From Mycolicibacterium peregrinum (GTDB taxonomy: Bacteria; Actinomycetota; Actinomycetes; Mycobacteriales; Mycobacteriaceae): a stretch of DNA of 37,267 nt. This document shows, piece after piece, positions 17,601 through 24,920 of the stretch. The translations under genes were made by a program, and so were the position numbers. Where the stretch lies: the NCBI RefSeq assembly GCF_001665625.1, contig NZ_LZSY01000146.1, positions 1-37,267 of the forward strand. Direction: 5' to 3'. The notes beneath the pieces were generated by a model. That model was not told the origin of the DNA. It saw only the letters and a program-made list of their open reading frames with translations, and did not search any database. The stretch's first letter is position 1; every line of letters starts with the position of its first letter.

Positions 17601-18848
17601 GGTCGGCAGGTGTCGATCCTGGACCTCATCAGTGCCGACACCGCGGCGAACCTGGTGGACGACATGTCGTTCACCGGCAGCTGGATGGATACCGACACGG
17701 CGATGGAGATCGAGCGTGACTTCACGGGACTTTCGACGCGGGACGCCCCGACAGCGCCGAGACGACGGGGACCGTCCGCCCACGGTGCAGAGCCCGTGCT
17801 GGTGCTCGGTTCCTCCGGAGTGCTGGGGACCGGATTCGCCGAGGCGATTCTGGAGCTGACCCGCTCGGATGTGCTGCGCCCCGACCTGGTGTTGGCCACC
17901 CGATCGGACCTCCCCGACAACCGGGTCTGGACGGAGCTTCGCGGCACGCCAGGCGTCCGCATCGAGACCCTCGTCGCCGGTTTCGGTCCGGTCGAGTTGG
18001 AGGCGCTGATCCGCGAGACCGGTGCCCAGACTGTCGTCAACTGCATCGGGAACACCAACGTGGTGGTTCCTTACCGCGAACTCCGTTCGGCCAATGTGGA
18101 ATTGGTGAAGACCATGGCCGATTCGTGTGCGGCGACCGGTGCCCGGCTGGTGCACCTTTCGTCCTATGTCGTCAATGCGGATGTTTCCTCGCCACACGTC
18201 GTCGACCCGTGTCAGGCTCCGTACCCCTACGCAGCCTCCAAGGCACTCGCAGAACTGGCAGTGGCCGGGGCCGGTCGAGACCTCGACTTCACCATCGTGC
18301 GCCTGCCCCGGGTCCTGGGAACAACCGAACAACTGCGCGGGTCCGCCGACATCCTGGTGGCCGTTGCCGATGCCTGCCGTGCGCTACAGGCCTACCCGGC
18401 GGTGGAGTTGATCGAGGAAGTGACGACCGGCCGCGCGGCGGCGGAGAGCATTCTTCGCCGATTGCCCGAGTTCGGTGGACCGGACGAGCTGGGTTCCGGG
18501 ATCGAGGTGATGCGCGGGCAGACGGTGGCATACCGGCAGTTGCTCGGCACGATTGCCTCCGAAGAGGTCGACAGCCACGAGTGGAAGCGCCGGTTGGACG
18601 AAAGTGATTGGGCAACAGCCAATCCGCGGCGTTGGTCGGTGATCGACGCGTGGATCGGGTTGGGCCTGCAGCTCGATGGACGCACCTACGCGGAGTACCT
18701 GGCCGGGTACCCCGCCTTACCGCTGGACGTGCGATTCGTCGGCGAGCTCGCGGCGGAGCCGACCTCGGTGCGGGCACTGCTCACCCAAGGCTCGGGAACT
18801 CAACCCGCCTGTGCAACGACTCATCAATCAGACGCCGTTAGACAGTGA
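14631..18848 (+). CDS. nrp: Single-module NRPS with terminal reductase (C-A-PCP-R), INLP synthetase
   Basis: A 1405-residue synthetase joins isonitrile acyl chains to an amino acid and releases the product by reduction. The GTG start at 14631 overlaps the ACP gene by 14 bases. The condensation domain holds HHILLDG at 135-141. The adenylation domain (about 470-940) has TSGSTGEPK near 592, SYGPTETT near 736, FAGRKDAIVKIAGKRVD and PRKPGGKVD. PCP Ser976 lies in GIGSLDL. The reductase domain has the nucleotide loop GSSGVLGTG near 1060 and YAASK (Tyr1200, Lys1204). By hand alignment the pocket residues read D-I-E-D-V-G-S-V-V-K, close to a published lysine code (DAESIGSVVK), so lysine or ornithine is likely. 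M. tuberculosis Nrp (Rv0101) has two modules and about 2500 residues, so this protein is more like Streptomyces ScoA. Confidence 0.94.
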   Translation: MNLPEDSHLQRIPLSRSQQNIFNGLLQDDDPHLYLIGRHYRLRPTPQPEFLAALRKTICANPVQLCVLSAPSDPGGYPELVPRLAADDIVQVSGSDAYAALSHEWESGIFATPLVRYTVHLDSSGLVVGLAAHAHHILLDGGAIGIIEADLGRFLSGADPGDTTCVRAGLTGVATAHRREATRIDKSLTGLTTVVQRELAAAAEEGGHGPAAAGGPATAARGVLVETVVVRGEDYDQIVDLAARENIPLNILVAAAATAVDASLRHTTESLLVHAVDNRFGDPDLDVATCLVNSLAQPVRFSPYASVADLVRVVDRGYVKAGRRRWLREEQYRRMYLAINRTTSVETLTLNFLREPCAPELAPFLSDAPVTSDIGPVEGITVAAVLDEHHRTLTLNMWNRPDLPRESVSNVATRIAAALRSMPAMWDSPIAMTVGAWRPVATDGSLCPVSEESEPAASPAPAWFLDCPETIAECRRRHAHVDSSIAWLLEIGAAPGDVVVFADDGTDKTIGLLIGCHFAGCGYSVCDRDDQLKSRAERINQSGNGISAHIVDVASATILPHLDGDLRRLVEARVEQTATDPYLAIRTAYVMPTSGSTGEPKLVHVSHGALAAFCVGATRAYGWGPDDTILQCAPLTSDISVEEVFGAALAGAGIVRSAAVKDTDLQALTYDLVESGATIVDLPTALWQLWGEDLDAISGVGRSRLRQIVIGGEPVRPTVVDKWIDTVGAEDVSLVSSYGPTETTVVVTYLPIIDGGQVIEYGGRLRLGRPLVPNAVVVAFGEVVVMGEMVACGYLGVDSASFGWVVTPDGRRQRAFSTADRVTIDGDGYPMFAGRKDAIVKIAGKRVDTAEITRRIGTDPTVVDVAVELHNGGLGVWFETQRTRDGDEDPAAAARIRNILVDSRVPSFSVSSVASIPRKPGGKVDTARLPGPAASGSGTHTAEAGERPDGLAALWSVCLERSITPHASLLHEGIGSLDLVRILPATRRYLGRQVSILDLISADTAANLVDDMSFTGSWMDTDTAMEIERDFTGLSTRDAPTAPRRRGPSAHGAEPVLVLGSSGVLGTGFAEAILELTRSDVLRPDLVLATRSDLPDNRVWTELRGTPGVRIETLVAGFGPVELEALIRETGAQTVVNCIGNTNVVVPYRELRSANVELVKTMADSCAATGARLVHLSSYVVNADVSSPHVVDPCQAPYPYAASKALAELAVAGAGRDLDFTIVRLPRVLGTTEQLRGSADILVAVADACRALQAYPAVELIEEVTTGRAAAESILRRLPEFGGPDELGSGIEVMRGQTVAYRQLLGTIASEEVDSHEWKRRLDESDWATANPRRWSVIDAWIGLGLQLDGRTYAEYLAGYPALPLDVRFVGELAAEPTSVRALLTQGSGTQPACATTHQSDAVRQ

Positions 18849-18851
18849 GGG

Positions 18852-19199
18852 ATGGCAGTGACAGACGTGGTCGCACACGAGACATCAGGTACCCGACGGA
18901 TCCGACTCGACGTGACAGGAATGTCCTGCGGAGCGTGTTCGCGCCGGGTCGAGAACGCGCTGAACAAGATCGACGGGGTGCAGGCCTCGGTCGCCATCTC
19001 CACCAAGATCGCGACCATCGATGCCGGCCCCGACATCAGTGTGGCCGACCTCTGCGATGCCGTTGAGCAGGCCGGCTACCACGCCGAAGAGCGCACCGCC
19101 CTCGACGCCCCCGAAACCGCGCCCGAGGGGCCGTCCTCGAAACCCTCCTTGGTGGCGAGGGCCATCCGGTGGGTGACCGTCGGGCACATGGGTGGCTGA
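18852..19199 (+). CDS. Free-standing HMA copper-binding protein
   Basis: This 115-residue soluble protein has one heavy-metal-associated domain. The metal site is GMSCGACSRR near residues 24-33, preceded by RRIRLDV and followed by VENALNKIDGVQASV and QAGYHAEE. It is very similar to the N-terminal HMA domain of CtpB encoded at 29 kb, as though derived from it, and ends in a short tail (RAIRWVTVGHMGG) with no membrane segment. ATG 18852 stands three bases after the NRPS stop; GTG 18858 is spaced better from GAGGG at 18847-18851. Position in the NRPS operon suggests a cytoplasmic copper acceptor or chaperone serving the INLP system, possibly handing copper to CtpB. That is inference. Confidence 0.87.
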   Translation: MAVTDVVAHETSGTRRIRLDVTGMSCGACSRRVENALNKIDGVQASVAISTKIATIDAGPDISVADLCDAVEQAGYHAEERTALDAPETAPEGPSSKPSLVARAIRWVTVGHMGG

Positions 19200-19208
19200 A
19201 TATTTGTC

Positions 19209-19237
19209 GGGAACTGTCGGCGCGGCGCGAACGACCA
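19209..19237 (+). promoter_or_regulatory. ECF-type promoter before the PepSY membrane protein
   Basis: GGGAAC at 19209-19214, 17 bases, then CGACCA at 19232-19237, about 35 bases before the ATG at 19273. It starts ten bases after the HMA gene's stop codon. Same boxes and spacing as the five other copies in this window. Confidence 0.75.
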
Positions 19238-19272
19238 CTCTTATCGAGGAACCGTTCGACCGCTGAGGAGCC

Positions 19273-20769
19273 ATGGGCGAGAACCCGTCGACAGCCACAG
19301 ATGAAACCACGCCTCCGGAATCGTCGATCTCGCCACCGGCGGGGACAGCGCATTACCGCGCGTTCCTGCTGCGTCTGCACTTTTATGCCGGGATCTTCGT
19401 CGGGCCCTTCCTGCTGATCGCCGCGATCAGCGGCGGCCTGTACGCGATCGCACCCACCATCGAGCAGTTCGTCTATCGGGATCAACTTCAATCCCACAGC
19501 AGCGGTGACCTGCTGCCGGTTGCCGAACAGATCCGCGCGGCCCAAACCGTGCGACCCGATCTGGCGGTCGCCGCGGTTCGCCCGGCCACCGGGCCGGGTG
19601 AAACCACGCGCGTCATGTTCGACGATCCGTCATTGGGTGAGTCCGAACGTCATGCTGTGTTCATCGACCCGGTGACGGGCGCCTCGCACGGAGAGCTCAC
19701 GGTGTACGGCAGCAGTGGCGCACTGCCACTGCGGACCTGGATCGATCAGATGCACCGCAGCCTGCATCTGGGCGAGCCGGGCCGCATGTACAGCGAACTT
19801 GCGGCGTCGTGGCTGTGGCTGATCGCGCTGGCCGGGGTGTTCCTGTGGTGGGGCAGATACCGTCGTATGTCGCGGCGCGGCGGTGCAGAGCCCCGGTTGT
19901 TGACGCTCGACCGCGCCCTCCGGGGTCGAGCGCGCGCATTGAACTGGCATGGGGCGGTGGGGATCTGGATCGCCGTCGGATTGCTGTTCCTGTCGGCGAC
20001 AGGGCTCACCTGGTCGCGGTTCGCCGGCGACAACATCACCGCTGTCCGTGCCGCGCTGTCGTGGACGACGCCGACCGTGTCGACGGCGCTCGACGGCGCA
20101 GCGGAGGATATGCCCGGCCTCATGTCCGGTCACGAAGGGCATCACGGCGTTGCGGCCCCCTCCGCCGCACACGTGGCCAACGCGTCGCTGGCGGGCGACA
20201 TCGACGGGGTGCTGAAGGCAGCGAGCGATGCCGGGGTCGGCGGCAAGGTCGAGGTTGGGATTCCCGCGAACTCGCACACCGCGTTCACCGTGGCGCAGAC
20301 CCGGCAGCCCTGGGTGATGTCGAACAATGCGATGGCTGTCGACGGAACCTCCGCGAAGGTGACCGACATCTCGTGGTTCGCCGACTGGCCCTTGGCGGCA
20401 AAGCTTTCCGCATGGGGCATCCAACTGCACATGGGACTGCTGTTCGGGGTCGCCAACCAGCTCGTGTTGTTGGGCCTTGCGGTCGCGTTGGTCACCGTGA
20501 TCGTGCGCGGTTACTTGCTGTGGTGGCACCGTCGCCCCACGGCGAGCCGTGCCCTGGTGGGTAGTGCACCCCGTCGCGGTGTCCTCACCGGTCTACCGCC
20601 CGGCGCGGCGGTCGCGGTGGTCCTGGTGGCCGCCGCCGTGGGCTGGTTCATCCCGTTGCTGGGTGTCAGCCTGGTGGTGTTCGTGGCCGTGGACGTCGTT
20701 GTGGGATGGCGACAGAACTCCAACCGAAGGAATGCGACAACAACGGCACCAGCGTCACGCAACAGGTAG
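19273..20769 (+). CDS. PepSY-associated TM-domain membrane protein (possible metal-chelate reductase)
   Basis: This 498-residue inner-membrane protein belongs to the PepSY_TM family. An N-terminal helix with the typical RLHFYAGIFVGPFLLIAAISGGLYAI is followed by an external domain (PVTGASHGELTVYG), a DQMHRSLHLGEPGRMYSELAASWLWLIALAGVFLWW segment, another NWHGAVGIWIAVGLLFLSATGL helix, and a second external domain with a His-rich GHEGHHG stretch. A further WGIQLHMGLLFG helix and two C-terminal helices end the protein. The membrane histidines could bind heme. Known relatives such as FpvG of Pseudomonas reduce siderophore-bound iron in the periplasm. Here, after the NRPS and under the shared ECF promoter, reduction of a copper-INLP or other metal-INLP complex is a reasonable guess. 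GAGGAG stands just before the ATG. Confidence 0.85.
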   Translation: MGENPSTATDETTPPESSISPPAGTAHYRAFLLRLHFYAGIFVGPFLLIAAISGGLYAIAPTIEQFVYRDQLQSHSSGDLLPVAEQIRAAQTVRPDLAVAAVRPATGPGETTRVMFDDPSLGESERHAVFIDPVTGASHGELTVYGSSGALPLRTWIDQMHRSLHLGEPGRMYSELAASWLWLIALAGVFLWWGRYRRMSRRGGAEPRLLTLDRALRGRARALNWHGAVGIWIAVGLLFLSATGLTWSRFAGDNITAVRAALSWTTPTVSTALDGAAEDMPGLMSGHEGHHGVAAPSAAHVANASLAGDIDGVLKAASDAGVGGKVEVGIPANSHTAFTVAQTRQPWVMSNNAMAVDGTSAKVTDISWFADWPLAAKLSAWGIQLHMGLLFGVANQLVLLGLAVALVTVIVRGYLLWWHRRPTASRALVGSAPRRGVLTGLPPGAAVAVVLVAAAVGWFIPLLGVSLVVFVAVDVVVGWRQNSNRRNATTTAPASRNR

Positions 20770-20823
20770 TGATTTTGTCGGGCCCGGCTGAGCACTACGA
20801 GTGTCAGGAGCGCAGAATGCCCA

Positions 20824-20829
20824 TACGCT
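20824..20829 (+). promoter_or_regulatory. -10 box of a probable leaderless promoter
   Basis: TACGCT fits TANNNT and ends seven bases before the ATG at 20837 of the Lrp-type gene. There is no Shine-Dalgarno sequence in the gap, so the transcript probably starts at the start codon. Confidence 0.5.
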
Positions 20830-20836
20830 GACACTC

Positions 20837-21352
20837 ATGGCTGCCGATTCCGTACAACCCGGATCGCCACGGAAGATCGACTCGGTCGACCGTCGCATCC
20901 TCGATCTGTTGCAACGAGACGGACGCATGGCATTCACCGCGATCGCTAAAGAGCTGGCCATCTCGGAAGGTACTGTCCGCCAACGGGTCAGCCGCCTGCA
21001 GTCGGAGAAAGTGCTGCAGATCGTGGCGCTGTGCAACCCGCTTTCGCTCGGACACCAATCGATCCGATTCCTCATCCGGACGCGGGAACTGTCTCCGCGA
21101 GCAGTGGCCTCCATCCTCACAGGCTTGCCCGCGGTGGCCTACGTCGGAATCTGTGCCGGAAGCTACGAGCTGTTCCTTGAGGCCACCTGCCGAGATCAGA
21201 ATCAGCTGATCGAACTACAAGATCAGATCAGGGCAACGCCAGGCGTGGCCGATTTGGAGACCCTGATCCTGTTGTCGCTGACGAAGGACTACTCCTGGAC
21301 CGGCTTGGCGCATTCCTTTGGGCAGGATGTCAGCGGCGGAGGATCTCACTAG
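20837..21352 (+). CDS. Lrp/AsnC-family regulator (first of a convergent pair)
   Basis: This 171-residue feast/famine-type DNA-binding protein has an N-terminal helix-turn-helix (DRRILDLLQRDGRMAFTAIAKELAISEGTVRQRVSRLQ). A linking strand and a C-terminal RAM/AsnC domain follow (SIRFLIRT, AYVGICAGSYELFLEATCRD, VADLETLILLSLTKDYSW). RAM domains usually bind amino acids or related small molecules and set the octamer state. The gene lies between the PepSY gene and a second, clearly paralogous Lrp-type gene on the other strand; their 3' ends overlap by 23 bases. The conserved region begins soon after ATG 20837, which also fits the leaderless promoter. Its target may be the ABC operon downstream, but no operator was identified. 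Confidence 0.88.
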   Translation: MAADSVQPGSPRKIDSVDRRILDLLQRDGRMAFTAIAKELAISEGTVRQRVSRLQSEKVLQIVALCNPLSLGHQSIRFLIRTRELSPRAVASILTGLPAVAYVGICAGSYELFLEATCRDQNQLIELQDQIRATPGVADLETLILLSLTKDYSWTGLAHSFGQDVSGGGSH

Positions 21353-21827
21353 TCGTCGGGAGGGGCTCACTGAAGCCGGCCCACAGGTACGAGTCCTTGG
21401 CGGTCTCGAGCGCCGTCGAGCATTCCAACTGGTAGACGCCCTTGATCCGGTGGATGCGACCGTTGAGCAGTTCGGCCAACTCACCGACATTCTCAGCCGT
21501 CAGGTCGACGACGATGTCGTAACTGCCAGCGACGAGGGCCACGAACCTCACTTGGGGAATCCTGGCCAATTGGTCTGCCACAGACGCGACCGGGACCCCG
21601 CGAACGCGCAGGCACAAGTGCACGAGCAACTCGCCGATCCTCGGAGAGTCGGCCATGCCGACCACCTGGACCACGCCTAGGCGCTGCAGCCGCGCGTAGC
21701 GGTTGCGGACGGCCCCCTCGGACAGGCCCACCGCTCGACCGACCTCGGAAAACGCTTTGCGGCCATCAATCCGCAGCTGATCGATGATTCGGCGGTCGAA
21801 ATCGTCCAAATCGAATTCACGTGGCAA
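21330..21827 (-). CDS. Lrp/AsnC-family regulator, divergent from the ABC importer operon
   Basis: This 165-residue Lrp/AsnC protein has a helix-turn-helix at residues about 8-50 (DRRIIDQLRIDGRKAFSEVGRAVGLSEGAVRNRYARL) and a RAM domain containing RFVALVAGSYDIVVDLT and ALETAKDSYLWAGF. The start is TTG at 21827, six bases after GGAGG (21838-21834 on this strand). It is a paralogue of the convergent neighbour; both share SEG-V-R-R in the recognition helix and an AGSY turn in the ligand domain. It is transcribed away from the importer operon across a gap of 192 bases (21828-22019), the natural place for its operator. I could not pick out a convincing symmetric site there. Confidence 0.9.
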   Translation of the reverse strand: MPREFDLDDFDRRIIDQLRIDGRKAFSEVGRAVGLSEGAVRNRYARLQRLGVVQVVGMADSPRIGELLVHLCLRVRGVPVASVADQLARIPQVRFVALVAGSYDIVVDLTAENVGELAELLNGRIHRIKGVYQLECSTALETAKDSYLWAGFSEPLPTTSEILRR

Positions 21828-22019
21828 AACATGCCTCCGATGTCAAAGGTGCATCGCTACGAATCCAGTCGTCAAAAGTGGGGAATGTTGACGGATATCG
21901 TAGCCACTTCCATCATGCACGACTCGAAGCGCCAAATACGATCTCGAGGACGGGAACGGCGCATCAGACTCCCGCGAATCCGGGTCGGAATCTCCGATGA
22001 ACAAACGAGAGCAATTGAC

Positions 22020-22940
22020 ATGCTATTAGCGCACGACGAGCGTCGAGGTACCGCTGCGGCGGCTCGAGGCACGAGAACGGCACTGCGTCGCAAGGATTGG
22101 AGCAGCCTCGCGCTCTTGGCGCCGGTGATACTCACCGTTGTCATGTTCGTGCTGGTCCCACTCGTGATTGTCATCAGGACCAGCTTTGCCTCCGTCGACG
22201 ACTATGGCGGCATCGAGGGCGGATGGACGTTGGACAACTTCCGCGCGATCTATGACCCGGTGTACGTCAAGGTCCTGACCTACAGCCTCTATATTGCGGC
22301 CGCCAACACCGTCATATGCATGGTGATCGGCTACATACTCTCGTACTACATCGTCACACGGAGCCCGCGTGTTCAGTCGATGCTGCTGCTCCTCATCGTG
22401 ATTCCGTTCTGGACCGACTTCCTCGTCCGCGTCTTCGCCTGGGTCAACCTGCTCAGTCCGGGTGGTCCCATCAATGCCTTCTTCGACGTACTCGGCTTTC
22501 CCAATGCCACCGACGGATGGATTCCCAGCAATGGCGCGGTATTCCTCGGGCTGCTGTACGCGTTCCTGCCTACCACCGTATTTCCCATCTACGCCTCGAT
22601 GAGACAGCTCGACATGTCGCTCAGCGAAGCCGCCTCGGATCTTGGCTGCGGATGGTGGGGCGTACACCGTCGCATCCTTGTGCCGTTGGTCCAACCGGGT
22701 CTGATCGGGGCGGCGCTGCTCACCTTCATCCCCACTCTTGGAGTCTTCGTGATACCCGTGCTGCTGGGCGGGGGCAAGAACCAGCTTGTCGGCAACGTCA
22801 TCGTCACTCTCAACACCGAGTTCCGAAACCAACCCATGGGGGCGGCCGCATCCGTCGTTTTGCTCGCGTTGATGGCGGTCACACTCCTCGGCCTCGGGGC
22901 GCTCGCCCGGCGCGCGCGTAGAAAGGCGGCCGTCCGATGA
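22020..22940 (+). CDS. ABC transporter permease, PotB-type (polyamine/opine class)
   Basis: This 306-residue inner-membrane permease is of the spermidine/putrescine (PotB/PotH) class. After a short charged N-terminus, six membrane helices can be seen, starting with LALLAPVILTVVMFVLVPLVIVIRTSFAS. The coupling loop is SEAASDLGCGWWGVHRRILVPLVQPGL, the EAA motif that contacts the ATPase. The frame is open upstream to 21831, but that part is low in hydrophobicity and unlike the family. ATG 22020 places the start at the expected distance before the first helix. It is the first gene of an operon of permease, permease, binding protein, ATPase and three enzymes. The substrate is probably a small amine or amine-containing acid, judged by transporter class only. 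Confidence 0.88.
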   Translation: MLLAHDERRGTAAAARGTRTALRRKDWSSLALLAPVILTVVMFVLVPLVIVIRTSFASVDDYGGIEGGWTLDNFRAIYDPVYVKVLTYSLYIAAANTVICMVIGYILSYYIVTRSPRVQSMLLLLIVIPFWTDFLVRVFAWVNLLSPGGPINAFFDVLGFPNATDGWIPSNGAVFLGLLYAFLPTTVFPIYASMRQLDMSLSEAASDLGCGWWGVHRRILVPLVQPGLIGAALLTFIPTLGVFVIPVLLGGGKNQLVGNVIVTLNTEFRNQPMGAAASVVLLALMAVTLLGLGALARRARRKAAVR

Positions 22941-23800
22941 TGAGATCGACGATCCTCAAACGGCTCGCAACAACCGGCGGCGCCGGGCGGACCGCTACGA
23001 AGAAAACACGACGGCACCCCATGGAGGTGCTCACCGGCTTGGTGGCGAAGGGCGCAATCCTCTTCCTCTACATACCGATCGGCGCCGTCGTCGCACTTTC
23101 GTTCAACGACTCCAATCTCACCTACAAGTGGGGCGGCTTCACCACCCGCTGGTACGCAGTCCTGATCCAGGACACGCAACTCATCGAGGCGCTGCGCGTC
23201 AGCGCGATCATCGGTGCGGTATCAGCCACCCTCGCAACGGTATTCGGTTTCCTGGCCGCCGCCGCGCTGCACAAGACCAAACTCCCCGGCAAACGCGTCT
23301 TCATGGGTCTGGTCGCGATCCCGCTGATCGTCCCGGAGATTGTGTTGGGAGTTGCGCTGTTGACCTTGTTTGTGCAGGCCAACGTGAATCTCGGGTTCAC
23401 CACCTTGTCGATCGGTCATCTGATCGTGACCCTTCCCTACGCAGTCCTGATCTTGACCGCGGCGTACTCCACTCTCGACCCCTCGCTCCCCGAAGCGGCT
23501 GCCGACCTCGGCTGCACCGGCAGGCAGACCATGTGGCGGGTGACGATCCCGCTCATGGCACCTGCTCTTCTGGCCACCTGGCTGCTGAGCTTCACCATCT
23601 CGTTCGAGGACATCGTCATCTCCACATTCACGAACGGTGTTGGAACCACCACCCTTCCATTGCGGGTGTACTCGCTGCTGAAGACCGGCCTGACCCCCGA
23701 GATCAACGCCCTCGGAACCGTTCTCATCGCAAGCACGATGATCATTGTGCTTCTCGTCGGAGCGCGCCAGATGCGCAACATCCTCGCCCCCAAGAACTAG
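22937..23800 (+). CDS. ABC transporter permease, PotC-type
   Basis: This 287-residue second permease of the importer is PotC/PotI-like. The ATG overlaps the stop codon of the first permease gene (ATGA). The first helix (GAILFLYIPIGAVVALSFNDS) and the short WGGFTTRWYAVLIQD segment are typical of PotC proteins. The EAA loop is PEAAADLGCTGRQTMWRVTIPLMAPAL. Together with the upstream permease it forms the membrane channel of the heterodimer. A hairpin follows its stop codon and separates it from the gene for the binding protein. Confidence 0.9.
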   Translation: MMRSTILKRLATTGGAGRTATKKTRRHPMEVLTGLVAKGAILFLYIPIGAVVALSFNDSNLTYKWGGFTTRWYAVLIQDTQLIEALRVSAIIGAVSATLATVFGFLAAAALHKTKLPGKRVFMGLVAIPLIVPEIVLGVALLTLFVQANVNLGFTTLSIGHLIVTLPYAVLILTAAYSTLDPSLPEAAADLGCTGRQTMWRVTIPLMAPALLATWLLSFTISFEDIVISTFTNGVGTTTLPLRVYSLLKTGLTPEINALGTVLIASTMIIVLLVGARQMRNILAPKN

Positions 23801-23803
23801 CCA

Positions 23804-23823
23804 GCCGACTCGACCGAGTCGGC
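23804..23823 (+). repeat. Intercistronic perfect hairpin before the binding-protein gene
   Basis: GCCGACTCG (23804-23812) and CGAGTCGGC (23815-23823) form a perfect inverted repeat, giving an eight-base-pair stem with a GACC loop in RNA. It starts three bases after the permease stop and ends nine bases before the AAGGAGAA of the binding-protein gene. No U-run follows, so it is not a classical terminator. An mRNA-processing or stabilising role that raises the level of binding protein is plausible. Confidence 0.6.
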
Positions 23824-23843
23824 CGTCGTACGAAGGAGAAGCT

Positions 23844-24920
23844 ATGCGCAACCCCCGAAGGATCGCGTGCTCCGCGGTCTTGGTCCTGGCTGTCTCAGCC
23901 TTATCGGCCTGCGGTGGTGGTGGTACCGCCACTGACATCAACAACGCCGCGGCCACCGACAAGCTGAACGTATACGCCTGGGACGGTGAGGTTCCCGAAT
24001 CCGTTGTCGAGGCCTTCGAGAAGGAGACCGGAGTCGACGTCACGATCGACACCTTCGATAGCAACGAGACCATGATCTCGAAGCTCGCCGCGGGTGCCAG
24101 CGGCTACGACATCGTTCAGCCCAGCCAGTATGCGGTTCAGCAGCTCGTCGGGCAGAACCTCATCCAGGAACTCAACCACGGCAAGATCGACGGACTGAAC
24201 AACCTCGGTGAGAAATGGCGCAACACCGATTTCGACCCCGACAACCGTCACAGCATTCCCTGGGTCTGGGGTACAACCGGCATCGGCTACAACGACCAGT
24301 GCGTGAAACAGGCACCGTCGAGCTGGAAGGCGTTGTGGGACCCCCAGTACAAGGGCAAGATGTACATGCTCGACAACATGCTCGCTGCATACATTGCCGC
24401 ACTCCAGATCAACGGCTACGCGGCCTCCAGCACTGACCAGGCCGAGATCAACAAGGCAACCGAGTCCCTCGTCGAGCAAAAGCCGCTGCTCGCCGGCTAC
24501 AACGCCACCAACTACACCGATCTCCTCGACACTGGTCAAGCATGCATCGCGCAAGCCTGGAGCGGTACGACGATGGCCAAGGTGCTCGACTCCAACCCGA
24601 ACGTCCATTACGTGCTTCCGGAAGAGGGCGGCACTCTGTGGACCGACACCTTCGCGGTCGCCAAGGGTGCGCCCAACATCCTCAACGCGTACAAGTGGCT
24701 GTCCTTCACATTGCGACCCGAGATCGCCGCCATGGGCTCCAACGACGGTGATTTGGCGACGCCGAACGAGGCGGCCCTGCCCCTGGTCAGGCCAGAGCTG
24801 AGAAACAACGGCGCCGTTTACCAGTCCGCCGAGGCAATCGCCGACGCCGATTTCGTGCTCGACCCCGGAAAGGCCATGCCGTACTTCCAGCAGGGTTGGA
24901 CCAAGGTGAAGGCCTCATGA
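23844..24920 (+). CDS. ABC transporter substrate-binding lipoprotein, PotD-type
   Basis: This 358-residue lipoprotein captures the substrate outside the membrane. The ATG at 23844 follows AAGGAGAA at 23833-23840. A signal sequence ends in LSAC with Cys23 as the lipidated residue. The mature protein starts its fold with LNVYAWDGEVPESVVEAFEKETGVDVTIDTFDSNETMISKL, as in PotD/PotF. It continues with SGYDIVQPSQYAVQQL, HSIPWVWGTTGIGYN and QAWSGTTM, the usual pocket-lining segments. In PotD the ligand amines are held by acidic and aromatic residues; WDG, DTFDSNE and WSG correspond to that pocket, so a cationic or amine-bearing ligand is likely. The stop codon overlaps the start of the ATPase gene. 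Confidence 0.92.
   Translation: MRNPRRIACSAVLVLAVSALSACGGGGTATDINNAAATDKLNVYAWDGEVPESVVEAFEKETGVDVTIDTFDSNETMISKLAAGASGYDIVQPSQYAVQQLVGQNLIQELNHGKIDGLNNLGEKWRNTDFDPDNRHSIPWVWGTTGIGYNDQCVKQAPSSWKALWDPQYKGKMYMLDNMLAAYIAALQINGYAASSTDQAEINKATESLVEQKPLLAGYNATNYTDLLDTGQACIAQAWSGTTMAKVLDSNPNVHYVLPEEGGTLWTDTFAVAKGAPNILNAYKWLSFTLRPEIAAMGSNDGDLATPNEAALPLVRPELRNNGAVYQSAEAIADADFVLDPGKAMPYFQQGWTKVKAS

Noticed and set aside
18189..18777. Long minus-strand and alternate-frame open frames across the NRPS, ctpB and CopD/CtaG genes
   Set aside because: High-GC codon bias keeps other frames open; none has family motifs or a plausible start.
21831..22019. Longer first permease with about 63 extra residues
   Set aside because: The extra residues are charged, unlike PotB-type proteins, and would fill the whole regulatory gap opposite the Lrp gene.
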